Made by a program: the position numbers and the translations under genes | The notes under the pieces: model-generated | Database searches by the model: none | Seen by the model: only the letters and a program-made list of their open reading frames with translations | Told to the model about the DNA's origin: nothing | Assembly (NCBI GenBank): GCA_041581055.1 | Contig: JBFGCT010000085.1 | Coordinates: 1 to 16,752, forward strand | DNA length: 16,752 bases | Source of the DNA: JBFGCT01 sp041581055 | GTDB taxonomy: Bacteria; Actinomycetota; Acidimicrobiia; Acidimicrobiales; Ilumatobacteraceae | Reading direction: 5' to 3' | Shown here: positions 1 through 5,983 of the stretch, one piece after another | How the letters are laid out: each line of letters opens with the position of its first letter | Position numbering within the stretch: position 1 is the first letter of the stretch

Positions 1-17
1 GCGCCCGACCCGGGCGT

Positions 18-58
18 CGGTGAGAGGTGAGACCACCTGTAGGTCTCACCTCTCACCG
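18..58. repeat. Perfect 17-bp inverted repeat (hairpin), possible terminator or operator
   Basis: Bases 18-34 and 42-58 are perfectly complementary, giving a 17 bp stem with a 7 nt loop. Each arm is itself a tandem heptamer: GGTGAGA twice on the left and TCTCACC twice on the right. A smaller 6 bp hairpin (2-7 with 11-16) lies just before it. No T-run follows, so it is not a classical intrinsic terminator, although high-GC actinobacteria often use stem-loops without a U tail. It ends about 36 bp before the cobW -10 element. It may end an upstream gene outside the window or act as an operator for cobW; the sequence does not decide between these. Confidence 0.6.
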
Positions 59-93
59 CAAGGACGGTCTGACCCCCGACCCGGGGCGTTGGG

Positions 94-99
94 TACGCT
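94..99 (+). promoter_or_regulatory. -10 element (TACGCT) of a leaderless promoter for the CobW-type gene
   Basis: TACGCT matches the actinobacterial -10 pattern TANNNT and is followed by exactly 6 nt before the GTG at 106, so the start codon is the predicted +1. A weak -35 candidate, CTGACC at 69-74, has a 19 nt spacer. No Shine-Dalgarno is visible. This spacing supports GTG 106 over the in-frame ATG at 118. Confidence 0.55.
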
Positions 100-105
100 C
101 GGCCG

Positions 106-1014
106 GTGGCCGCTGCGATGATCGGTGACGGCGTGCCGCTGACGGTGCTCGGCGGGTACCTCGGCGCCGGGAAGACGACGCTGCTCAACCGGCTGCTGCG
201 GGGGCCGGAGGGTCGCCGGCTCGGCGTGATCGTCAACGACTTCGGCACGCTGGCGATCGACGCCGAGCTGCTGGCCGGTGCTGGCGCCGGCGATGTCGTC
301 AGCCTGCCCAACGGGTGCGTCTGCTGCACGCTCGGCGCCGACCTGTACGAGGCGCTCACCGCGATGATGGACACGCCGGCGCCACCCGACCACGTCGTGA
401 TCGAGGCGAGCGGGGTGGCCGACCCGGCGGTGGCGGCGGCGTGGGGAACCGTGCCGCCGTTCCAGCCCGGCGGCGTCCTCGTGCTCGCCGCCGCCGACGC
501 CGTGCGGGCGACGGCGCAGGACCGCTACGTGGGCGGCGAGGTCGTGCGCCAATTGGCCGGGGCGGACATGATCCTCGTCACCCGCTCCGATCTGTGCGCC
601 GACGGGGAGCTGCGGCTCGTGGACGAGTGGTTGGAGGAGCGGTTCCCCGGCGTTCCCCGGCTGGCGGTCACCGGCGGCGACGTCCCCGTCGACGTCGTGC
701 TCGGCGCCCGCCCTGATCGCGTGCCGGACCGGGTGCCGGGGGCGGTGCACGCGCTCGGCGACCTGTATGTCGGCCAGGAGTGGTCGTCGCTCGAACCCGT
801 GCCTGCCGACTCGCTCGACCGCTTCCTCGCCGAGCTGCCCGCCGGGGTGATCCGCGCCAAGGGCCTCATCGCGTTTGTCGACGGCACCGGAGTCGACGTG
901 CAGGTCGTCGGTCGGACCGTCCACACCACGGCGCGGCCGGCACCGGCCCGCTCACAACTCGTCGTGATCTCGCGGGCCGGATCGCCCGGCGCCGACCTCG
1001 GAGTCTTCGCGTAG
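106..1014 (+). CDS. CobW/G3E-family metallochaperone GTPase
   Basis: This is a 302-residue P-loop GTPase of the G3E family (CobW/COG0523 group). Its members deliver metals such as zinc or cobalt to target enzymes, or act as metal-storage GTPases in the cytoplasm. A glycine-rich P-loop (GGYLGAGKTT, residues 16-25) opens the protein. NDFG (44-47) corresponds to the switch motif NEFG, and the diagnostic CxCC metal-binding motif is at C71, C73 and C74. A Walker B-like VVIEASGVADP follows, and TRSD replaces the usual N/TKxD guanine-specificity motif. The C-terminal 80 residues resemble a short CobW C-terminal domain (AKGLIAF near residue 250). Length is normal to slightly short for the family. The GTG start is set by the -10 element six bases upstream. 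The metal served cannot be told: no cobalamin or zinc gene is adjacent. Confidence 0.9.
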   Translation: MAAAMIGDGVPLTVLGGYLGAGKTTLLNRLLRGPEGRRLGVIVNDFGTLAIDAELLAGAGAGDVVSLPNGCVCCTLGADLYEALTAMMDTPAPPDHVVIEASGVADPAVAAAWGTVPPFQPGGVLVLAAADAVRATAQDRYVGGEVVRQLAGADMILVTRSDLCADGELRLVDEWLEERFPGVPRLAVTGGDVPVDVVLGARPDRVPDRVPGAVHALGDLYVGQEWSSLEPVPADSLDRFLAELPAGVIRAKGLIAFVDGTGVDVQVVGRTVHTTARPAPARSQLVVISRAGSPGADLGVFA

Positions 1015-1065
1015 CCCGGGTCGGCCGGCCCCGTTCCGGTCGCCCGGCCGGGGGCACGCCCGGGC
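1014..1065. terminator. Nested GC-rich hairpin between convergent genes, likely bidirectional terminator
   Basis: The 51 bp between two convergent genes is largely self-complementary. GCCCGGG at 1014-1020 pairs with CCCGGGC at 1059-1065, and inside it 1022-1028 pairs with 1044-1050 (7 bp). There is no T-run. Its position directly after both stop codons suggests transcription termination in both directions. Confidence 0.45.
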
Positions 1066-2346
1066 TCAGCGGGGATGGTCGGTCAGGTCGGGCAGGTTCG
1101 GGCCGACCATCGGTGGGCGGAGCAGTTCGACGCCGTGCCCGTGCGGTGCGTGGAGTTGGAAGTGGCCGGCCCCGAGGGGCTGGAGTCTCCATCGCTGCTC
1201 GTGGAGGAGGTGGTGGTGGTACCAGCAGATGAGCACGAGGTTGTCGGGTTCGGTGTGGCCGTGGTCGAGTGTCCAGGTCTGGGCGTGGTGTCCCTCGCAC
1301 AGCGCGGAGGGCGTGTCGCAGCCCGGCCAGCGGCATCCGTGGTCGCGGAGGCACAGCAGCTCGTACAGGGGGTCGGAGATGGAGCGGGTCTGGCGGCCGT
1401 AGTGGACTTTGAGGTCGGGGGCGTTAGCGACGTAGCGGTGGATGCCGGCGTCGCAGGCGAGGCGTTGGATCGCAGCGGAGGACACGACGGTCGGCCCGCT
1501 GTGCCCGGACTCGAGCAGCCCGACGCCGGCGCCGGCGACGAGGTCGGCGTAGTCGATGGTGGCGACCAGGCGCGGCACCCGCCGCCGCGTCGGCCGCGGG
1601 CCGTTGTCCGAAACCGTCTCGGTGCTCTCGGCGGTCTCGGCGGCCCCGGCGGTTGCGGCGGGGTCGGCGGGGTCGGCGGGTTCGGGCTGGTCGCTGCCGT
1701 GGCTCTTGGCCATCGACACGAGCGCGTCGGCCCGGCGCTGGGCGGGCGTGCGGGTGTCGTCGGCGGCGGGGCGCGACAGGTAGGCGATCGCGTCGCGGAC
1801 GATCGCCGCGCCCTCCGGGTCGAGCAGGAAGTCGCCGCGCACCATCCCGTCGAACATCTCCGACACGTGCAGCCGCCGCCGGTCGAACCGCTCCTGCTCG
1901 GCGGACTCGGCGCGTTCGGGGTCGGCACGGGCGACCCAGGTGTCGACCAGCACCTTCGCGTCGCGGTACGCCAGCCGCATCGTCCACCGCAACAACAGCT
2001 CCTCGTCACGGGCGAACGGCTCGGCGACCCGCGCCGACCACGCCCGGGCCAACAACCCCAACCCGGCCTCGGACAGCCGCCCGGCGGCGAACGCCTCGCG
2101 CGCCAACGGCATGTGCGCCATCCGCTTCGCCAAGAACAACGTGGCGCCACACGTCCCCGCCGGCTCGCCGGTCAGACGCATCAACCACGCCGTGGGCGAC
2201 CGAAACCCCGCGGTGGCCCAGACCCCGGCCGCCACGGCCTCCCGCACCTCGTCGAGCTGGGCCGCCCGGACGTGCCGCAACCACCGCGTCGAACCCTCGA
2301 CGAAGTCACCAGGACGAGCCGGCGCCGGCCGCTCCAAAACGGTCAT
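1066..2346 (-). CDS. DUF222/HNH endonuclease domain protein (13E12-like)
   Basis: This 426-residue protein has the two-part layout of actinobacterial DUF222-HNH proteins, the 13E12 repeat family of mycobacteria. A long N-terminal DUF222 region is followed by a small HNH nuclease module at about residues 338-382. That module shows paired cysteines (CRWPGC), the GHH catalytic start, DNL and the closing WYHHHLLH. A low-complexity linker of P/A/D/T/E triplets (PADPADPAA then TAGAAETAESTE), encoded by GC-rich near-repeats around 1615-1690, separates the two parts. The family is presumed to cut DNA, but its role is unproved; members are often multicopy. I chose ATG 2346 because CAGAAT sits six bases upstream; a GTG at 2373 would add nine residues. 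It lies 133 bp downstream of the next minus-strand gene and probably has its own promoter. Confidence 0.88.
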   Translation of the reverse strand: MTVLERPAPARPGDFVEGSTRWLRHVRAAQLDEVREAVAAGVWATAGFRSPTAWLMRLTGEPAGTCGATLFLAKRMAHMPLAREAFAAGRLSEAGLGLLARAWSARVAEPFARDEELLLRWTMRLAYRDAKVLVDTWVARADPERAESAEQERFDRRRLHVSEMFDGMVRGDFLLDPEGAAIVRDAIAYLSRPAADDTRTPAQRRADALVSMAKSHGSDQPEPADPADPAATAGAAETAESTETVSDNGPRPTRRRVPRLVATIDYADLVAGAGVGLLESGHSGPTVVSSAAIQRLACDAGIHRYVANAPDLKVHYGRQTRSISDPLYELLCLRDHGCRWPGCDTPSALCEGHHAQTWTLDHGHTEPDNLVLICWYHHHLLHEQRWRLQPLGAGHFQLHAPHGHGVELLRPPMVGPNLPDLTDHPR

Positions 2347-2352
2347 ACACCC

Positions 2353-2358
2353 ATTCTG
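2353..2358 (-). promoter_or_regulatory. -10 element (CAGAAT) of a leaderless promoter for the HNH gene
   Basis: Read on the minus strand, CAGAAT fits NANNNT and is followed by 6 nt (GGGTGT) and the ATG at 2346. No Shine-Dalgarno is present. The first position differs from the preferred T, so the call rests on the identical spacing at other genes in the window. Confidence 0.4.
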
Positions 2359-2382
2359 ACCCGACGGTGTCACAGCCCGATT

Positions 2383-2393
2383 CGAACCGTTCG
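2383..2393. repeat. Short palindrome CGAAC-C-GTTCG upstream of the HNH gene
   Basis: This is an 11 bp perfect palindrome with a one-base centre, about 25-35 bp upstream of the predicted -10 of the DUF222/HNH gene. The half-sites equal those of the actinobacterial LexA/SOS box (CGAAC and GTTCG), but that box needs a 4-base centre. It may be a site for some other dimeric regulator or may be chance. The rest of the 133 bp gap (2347-2479) shows no other structure. Confidence 0.3.
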
Positions 2394-2479
2394 TGCAGGT
2401 TCACGACGGTCCTCCGACACCACAATCGTCGAGGAGACCGCCCGTGCACGTTGCCGGGTGTCGCGCCGATGCGAATCGC

Positions 2480-3247
2480 TCAGCGGCGGCCAACCCGAGC
2501 GGCGAACTGGCTCACCAGGTCGCTCGGCCCATCAACGAGGGCGGCAACCTCCGAAGCGTCGTGGGCGAGCGTCAGCACGTCCGCCGCTTGCTGACGGTTG
2601 CCGAGAACAAGCGGGCCGACAGCCCAGGTGGCCTCCCCGTCCGTCGCAACGTCTCGGTTGCCGGTGGGAGCTCCCGCGACGGTGGCGACGATGTCATGGC
2701 CGGTCTCGAGGAACGGTGAGTCGGCGAGTGAGCCGAGGCCAAGGGCGCGGCGGATCTGGGAATGGTGCGCCCAGCGCTCCAAGTACTCGCGTGCGATCGC
2801 GTGCCAGTACGGAGAGGTCTCCCCGAACGGCACACCGAACAGTGGCACGGCCTCACCCGGCTGCGTCGGATCGACGTCGCGATAGAAACGGTGTGTCCAC
2901 CGCCCAACGACCTCGAGCAGATCGAGAAGAAGCGTCGGGCTCAGGAAGCGCGCGGACTCGACCCATCGGTCGTTGAACCCGTCGAGCAACGCGCGGAAGT
3001 CGGCGCCGGGCATGGTCTCCGCGATCAACACAACGCCCTGCACCGCCCCGTCACGCTGACGGCTCAGAAGGCTGAGGTCGTCACCGAGCACATGGGTCGC
3101 AATGCCCTTCACCGAGTATGCCGGGCATTCGGTCGGCGCTGCCCACTGCTCGTCATCCAGCGTCCGGAGTAGGGCGATCAGTCGTTCACGCTCGGGAGGA
3201 TAGACATCCAGCACTGTGGCGATGGTGGTCTCGTCGATCCGGGGCAT
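2480..3247 (-). CDS. DinB-fold, mycothiol-dependent maleylpyruvate isomerase-like protein (TIGR03083)
   Basis: This 255-residue cytoplasmic protein belongs to the actinobacterial TIGR03083/MDMPI_N family. Characterised relatives are metal-dependent enzymes that use mycothiol as thiol cofactor, such as maleylpyruvate isomerase. The start has the usual helix with ERERLIALLRTLDDEQWAAPTECPAYSVKGIATH. H52 is the expected first metal ligand of the DinB fold. The other two probably come from the EYLERWAHHSQIRRALG helix (E154 or E157, and H161 or H162). The C-terminal part (about 180-255) is a smaller alpha/beta domain as in the family. The substrate is unknown, as for most of these paralogues. The ATG is fixed by AAGAAT six bases upstream. 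It is divergent from the SRPBCC gene across 69 bp. Confidence 0.85.
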   Translation of the reverse strand: MPRIDETTIATVLDVYPPERERLIALLRTLDDEQWAAPTECPAYSVKGIATHVLGDDLSLLSRQRDGAVQGVVLIAETMPGADFRALLDGFNDRWVESARFLSPTLLLDLLEVVGRWTHRFYRDVDPTQPGEAVPLFGVPFGETSPYWHAIAREYLERWAHHSQIRRALGLGSLADSPFLETGHDIVATVAGAPTGNRDVATDGEATWAVGPLVLGNRQQAADVLTLAHDASEVAALVDGPSDLVSQFAARVGRR

Positions 3248-3253
3248 GCATGG

Positions 3254-3259
3254 ATTCTT
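3254..3259 (-). promoter_or_regulatory. -10 element (AAGAAT) of a leaderless promoter for the DinB-like gene
   Basis: On the minus strand AAGAAT is followed by 6 nt (CCATGC) and ATG 3247. It fits NANNNT at the spacing seen repeatedly in this window. There is no Shine-Dalgarno and no recognisable -35. Confidence 0.45.
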
Positions 3260-3303
3260 GCTGGTTGGGTCCAGCGCCGCAGGCCGAGCGCGGCCCGCGG
3301 GAC

Positions 3304-3309
3304 TACGTT
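3304..3309 (+). promoter_or_regulatory. -10 element (TACGTT) of a leaderless promoter for the SRPBCC gene
   Basis: TACGTT is followed by 7 nt and GTG 3317. It is embedded in GGGACTACGTTT (3299-3310), which recurs with one change at the dioxygenase promoter (10880-10891). No -35 is evident. Confidence 0.5.
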
Positions 3310-3316
3310 TGTCTCG

Positions 3317-3754
3317 GTGAGCGAGTACGAGGGCTCGGTCGTCGTCGCTCGGGCCCCGTCCGATGTCTGGAGCTACGTTGCCGACCTCGCCGCGACGCCG
3401 CAGTGGCGCACGTCGGTGCAGTCCGTCGACCCGCCCGACGTGCTGGAGGCGGGTTCGCCGTTCGGGGCCACCACCCGAGTGCTGGGTCGCACGTGGCGTT
3501 GGGATCTCGTCCTGGACGAGTTCGATCCGCCGACGACCCTGACGTACTCGGTGGTCGAGGGCTTCACCGACCTGACGGTGACGTATCGACTCTCGCCGGT
3601 CGATGGCGGGTGTCGGTTCACGCTGGTCGCCTCGTCGAAGGCCGATCGGCTGGTCGAGCGGCTACTCGAACCGCTTGCGTCCCGAGTGCTTCGTCGGCAG
3701 ACGAGTCGTCATCTGGCGAACCTGAAGGCCGTCCTCGAACGGGCCGGCGATTGA
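3317..3754 (+). CDS. SRPBCC (START-like / polyketide cyclase-type) protein
   Basis: This small 145-residue protein has the helix-grip layout of the SRPBCC superfamily. The opening strand (SEYEGSVVVARAPSDVWSYVADLAATPQW) is the usual start of 'polyketide cyclase/dehydrase' annotations. It is followed by alternating strands (TTRVLGRTWRWDLVLDEFDPPTTLTYSVVEG, then FTDLTVTYRLSPVDGGCRFTLVAS) and a long C-terminal helix (VLRRQTSRHLANLKAVLERAG). Such proteins bind a hydrophobic ligand in a cavity; neither ligand nor reaction can be read from the sequence. Neighbours give no pathway. The GTG start follows a -10 element by seven bases. Its TGA stop forms part of the hairpin shared with the convergent Hsp20 gene. 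Confidence 0.85.
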   Translation: MSEYEGSVVVARAPSDVWSYVADLAATPQWRTSVQSVDPPDVLEAGSPFGATTRVLGRTWRWDLVLDEFDPPTTLTYSVVEGFTDLTVTYRLSPVDGGCRFTLVASSKADRLVERLLEPLASRVLRRQTSRHLANLKAVLERAGD

Positions 3755-3777
3755 CCCCCAGTCCGAGCCGGGGGTCA
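3752..3777. terminator. Bidirectional hairpin built from the two stop codons
   Basis: TGACCCCC at 3752-3759 pairs perfectly with GGGGGTCA at 3770-3777, giving an 8 bp stem and 10 nt loop. The left arm begins with the TGA stop of the SRPBCC gene; the right arm ends with the TGA stop of the Hsp20 gene on the other strand. The 20 bp intergenic space has nothing else, so this is probably the terminator for both genes. Confidence 0.55.
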
Positions 3778-4176
3778 GCCCGACGACGACGACGGCGAGG
3801 ACGGCTGGACGGTGAGATCGCCGCTCGCCGCGCCCCTCAGCACCCGGATCGCCATCTGGCCGTTGGCGAGGGTGGCCTCGAGCCCTGCCCCGTAGCCGTC
3901 GGGCACGTCGAGGCTGCGCTCGTAGCCGCCGTACTCCCACTCGTGGATGGTGAACTCCCGGGGGCCGGCACTGCGCAGACTGGCCCAGAACCGGAGCGTT
4001 CCATCACGCAGCTCGATCGTGACGTCGTCGGCCGTCACGGCCGGGACGGGCGCGACGACGACAAAGGCGTTCGACGTCTCGTACGCGTTGACCGGGACGC
4101 GCTGCGGCGCCATGTCGCGCGCCCTGGCCGCCGTCTCGTCCCGTACCTCCGCGTGTGTGGGAAGGTCGTTGTCCAT
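3775..4176 (-). CDS. Hsp20/alpha-crystallin small heat shock protein
   Basis: This 133-residue cytoplasmic small heat shock protein would be an ATP-independent holdase. An N-terminal arm of about 25 residues precedes the alpha-crystallin domain (about 27-115). That domain starts with VPVNAYETSNAFVVVAPVPAV, runs through a strand-rich core (DVTIELRDGTLRFWASL) and closes with LEATLANGQMAIRVLRG, equivalent to the A-x-x-x-NGVL-x-I signature. LTV in the tail could act as the I-x-I oligomerisation motif, followed by a serine-rich end (PSSPSSSSG). The N-terminal arm is short compared with many family members. ATG 4176 is chosen because TACGGT lies six bases upstream and similarity to the family begins right after it; the open frame continues upstream only because of base composition. 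No HrcA or HspR operator is visible. Confidence 0.85.
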   Translation of the reverse strand: MDNDLPTHAEVRDETAARARDMAPQRVPVNAYETSNAFVVVAPVPAVTADDVTIELRDGTLRFWASLRSAGPREFTIHEWEYGGYERSLDVPDGYGAGLEATLANGQMAIRVLRGAASGDLTVQPSSPSSSSG

Positions 4177-4182
4177 CCCCAG

Positions 4183-4188
4183 ACCGTA
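4183..4188 (-). promoter_or_regulatory. -10 element (TACGGT) of a leaderless promoter for the Hsp20 gene
   Basis: On the minus strand TACGGT is followed by 6 nt (CTGGGG) and ATG 4176. It separates the Hsp20 transcript from the amidohydrolase gene, which ends 59 bp upstream. No clear -35 is seen. Confidence 0.5.
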
Positions 4189-4235
4189 CGCCTCCGCCAC
4201 GGTTCGTGCATCACGGCGGCGGACCCCACCACGAC

Positions 4236-5897
4236 TCAACCCGCCCGCGCCGCCTCGAACGGCACCCCGCCGACGACGGTGCCCCACACGCCGATCTCGC
4301 GGATCGCCAGCGGGTCGACGGTCAGCGGGTTGTCCTCCAGCACCGTGAAGTCGGCGGCCTTGCCGCATTCGATCGAACCGAACTCGTGGTCGAGGTGGAG
4401 CTGGTACGCCGAGCCGAGGGTGACCGAGCGCAGCGCGGACTCGGCCGGGATCCGCTCGTGCTCGCCGAGCACGCGGCCCGACGGCGTGACCCGGTTGACC
4501 GCGCACCACATCGTGTGCAGCTGGCCGAGCGGCGTGACGTTGGCGTCGCTGTGCAGGGAGAACGAGACGCCCTCCCGCTCGGCGGTGGCGCACGCCTCCA
4601 TCCGCCGCGCCCGCTCCGGGCCGACGGTCAGGTCGTGGTGCTGGTCGCCCCAGTACCAGAGGTGGTTGGCGAAGATGTTGGCGCACATCCCGAGCGCGGC
4701 CATCCGCCGGTACTGCGCGGCGGTGGTCAGCTGGCAGTGCTGCACGGTGTGGCGGTGGTCGAGCCAGGCCGACTCGAGGAGGAGCCGCTCGACCGTGTCG
4801 ATCCAGAGGTCGATCGTCAGGTCGCCGTTGCAGTGGGCGTGGATGTTGACCCGCCGCTCGTGGAACGGCCGGCAGATGTCGAGCAGCTGGTCGGGCGCCG
4901 TCATCCACTGGCCGTGGTCGGCGCCGGTGTAGTAGCCCGGCCAGCCCATCTTCGCCGTCCAGCCCTGGATCGAGCCGTCGAGGATGACCTTCAGCCCGGC
5001 GGTGCGCAGCTTGTCGGTGTCGGCGGCGGCGAGGGCGAGCAGCGCGTCGGCGGCCTCGGCCCAGTCGGTCACGCCGGGCGGCAGCGTCGCGGTGTGGCGC
5101 TGGAGCAGCCGGGCGGGGTAGCCCGGCCGGTTGACGACGTCGTGGAACAGCTCCTGCGTGGCGGGGCGGGCCAGGCCGAACGACGCGAGGTCGACCAGCA
5201 TCGTGACGCCCTGGTTGGCGCAGATCGCGCCGAGCGCCTCGATCGAGGCCGGGTCGGTCATCGCCCGGATGACCACCTGCAGCCCCGACAGCGCGAGCGA
5301 GATCGCCGGCATCTCCTGGAGCTCGCCGTTCGGCTCGCCGTCCGGGCCCCGGGCGACGCCGGGCGTCGCGGTGTCGCGGCTGATCTCGTGACGTTCGAGC
5401 ATCGCCGAGTTGACCGTCGCCAGGTGGGCGCTGGCGTGGAACACGAAGATCGGCCGGTCGGTCGACACCCGGTCGAGGTGCTCGCGTGTCAGCCGCTCCT
5501 CGTCGCGGAAGTAGATCGGGTCGAACCCGCCGACGACGATCGGATCGCTCGACCCGGCGGTGGCGGCGTCGATCTGGCGCAGCCGGTCGAGGACGGCGTC
5601 GTAGGTCCGCAACCCCGGCGCCGTCCCGCCGTCGACGCGGTGCCGGTCGAACCAGCCGACGTACGGGAGCTGGGAGAACGCCCCTTCGAGGGTGTGGGCG
5701 TGGGCTTCGATCATCCCGGGCACGAGCACGTGGTCGGCGAACCGGCGGTCGACGGTGTGCGGCCCCCACGACGCGCACTCGTCGAGCGACCCGGCGGCCA
5801 GCACCCGGCCGTCGCGCACGGCGACCGCCTCCACCACGGGCTGGCCGGGGTCCATCGTGACGACGGTGCGGGCCGGGAAGACGGTGATCTCGCTCAC
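4236..5897 (-). CDS. Amidohydrolase family protein (YtcJ-like, amidohydrolase_3)
   Basis: This 553-residue metal-dependent hydrolase has the urease-superfamily TIM-barrel. A small beta-sandwich segment (ITVFPARTVVTMDPGQPVVEAVAVRDGRVLAAG) precedes the metal-binding H-x-H at H66 and H68 (GMIEAHAHT). Mid-protein hallmarks of the YtcJ type include GLKVILDGSIQGWTAKM, HAHCNGDLTIDLWIDTVERL and the HTVQHCQL strand. The end returns to the sandwich domain (GSIECGKAADFTVLEDNPLTVDPLAIREIGVWGTVVGGVPFEA). Length is normal for the group. Family members hydrolyse amides, formamides or related C-N bonds, but the natural substrate here is unknown. There is no secretion signal. The GTG start lies six bases after a TACCGT element. 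It stands alone, divergent from the GNAT gene across 86 bp. Confidence 0.88.
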   Translation of the reverse strand: MSEITVFPARTVVTMDPGQPVVEAVAVRDGRVLAAGSLDECASWGPHTVDRRFADHVLVPGMIEAHAHTLEGAFSQLPYVGWFDRHRVDGGTAPGLRTYDAVLDRLRQIDAATAGSSDPIVVGGFDPIYFRDEERLTREHLDRVSTDRPIFVFHASAHLATVNSAMLERHEISRDTATPGVARGPDGEPNGELQEMPAISLALSGLQVVIRAMTDPASIEALGAICANQGVTMLVDLASFGLARPATQELFHDVVNRPGYPARLLQRHTATLPPGVTDWAEAADALLALAAADTDKLRTAGLKVILDGSIQGWTAKMGWPGYYTGADHGQWMTAPDQLLDICRPFHERRVNIHAHCNGDLTIDLWIDTVERLLLESAWLDHRHTVQHCQLTTAAQYRRMAALGMCANIFANHLWYWGDQHHDLTVGPERARRMEACATAEREGVSFSLHSDANVTPLGQLHTMWCAVNRVTPSGRVLGEHERIPAESALRSVTLGSAYQLHLDHEFGSIECGKAADFTVLEDNPLTVDPLAIREIGVWGTVVGGVPFEAARAG

Positions 5898-5903
5898 CCC
5901 CGG

Positions 5904-5909
5904 ACGGTA
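5904..5909 (-). promoter_or_regulatory. -10 element (TACCGT) of a leaderless promoter for the amidohydrolase gene
   Basis: On the minus strand TACCGT is followed by 6 nt (CCGGGG) and GTG 5897. There is no Shine-Dalgarno, and no -35 consensus is visible. Confidence 0.5.
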
Positions 5910-5971
5910 GTGGTCCGCCGGCCGTCGGGCGGAAGTGCCGAACGGCCCGGGGCGCCGACGGCGGCGGTGGC

Positions 5972-5977
5972 GACAAT
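5972..5977 (+). promoter_or_regulatory. -10 element (GACAAT) of a leaderless promoter for the GNAT gene
   Basis: GACAAT matches the -10 consensus at positions 2 and 4-6 and is followed by 6 nt (GCAGGT) and ATG 5984. It lies in the 86 bp gap shared with the divergent amidohydrolase gene. Confidence 0.5.
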
Positions 5978-5983
5978 GCAGGT

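Noticed and set aside
1615..1690. Tandem GGCGGGGTC-like repeats as a mobile or minisatellite element
   Set aside because: They encode the P/A/D/T/E linker of the HNH protein in frame and are imperfect, so they are best read as low-complexity coding sequence.
2347..2373. GTG 2373 as start of the HNH protein
   Set aside because: ATG 2346 has the NANNNT-N6 arrangement used by the other genes; the GTG has neither that nor an SD.
2381..2400. True LexA/SOS box upstream of the HNH gene
   Set aside because: Half-sites are right but the centre is 1 bp, not 4 bp, so it does not fit the known operator. It is kept only as a low-interest palindrome.
1075..2976. Very long plus-strand open frame opposite the HNH and DinB-like genes
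   Set aside because: Its translation is low-complexity R/G/P/V with no domain, and it lies antisense to two well-recognised genes. It is a by-product of high GC content.
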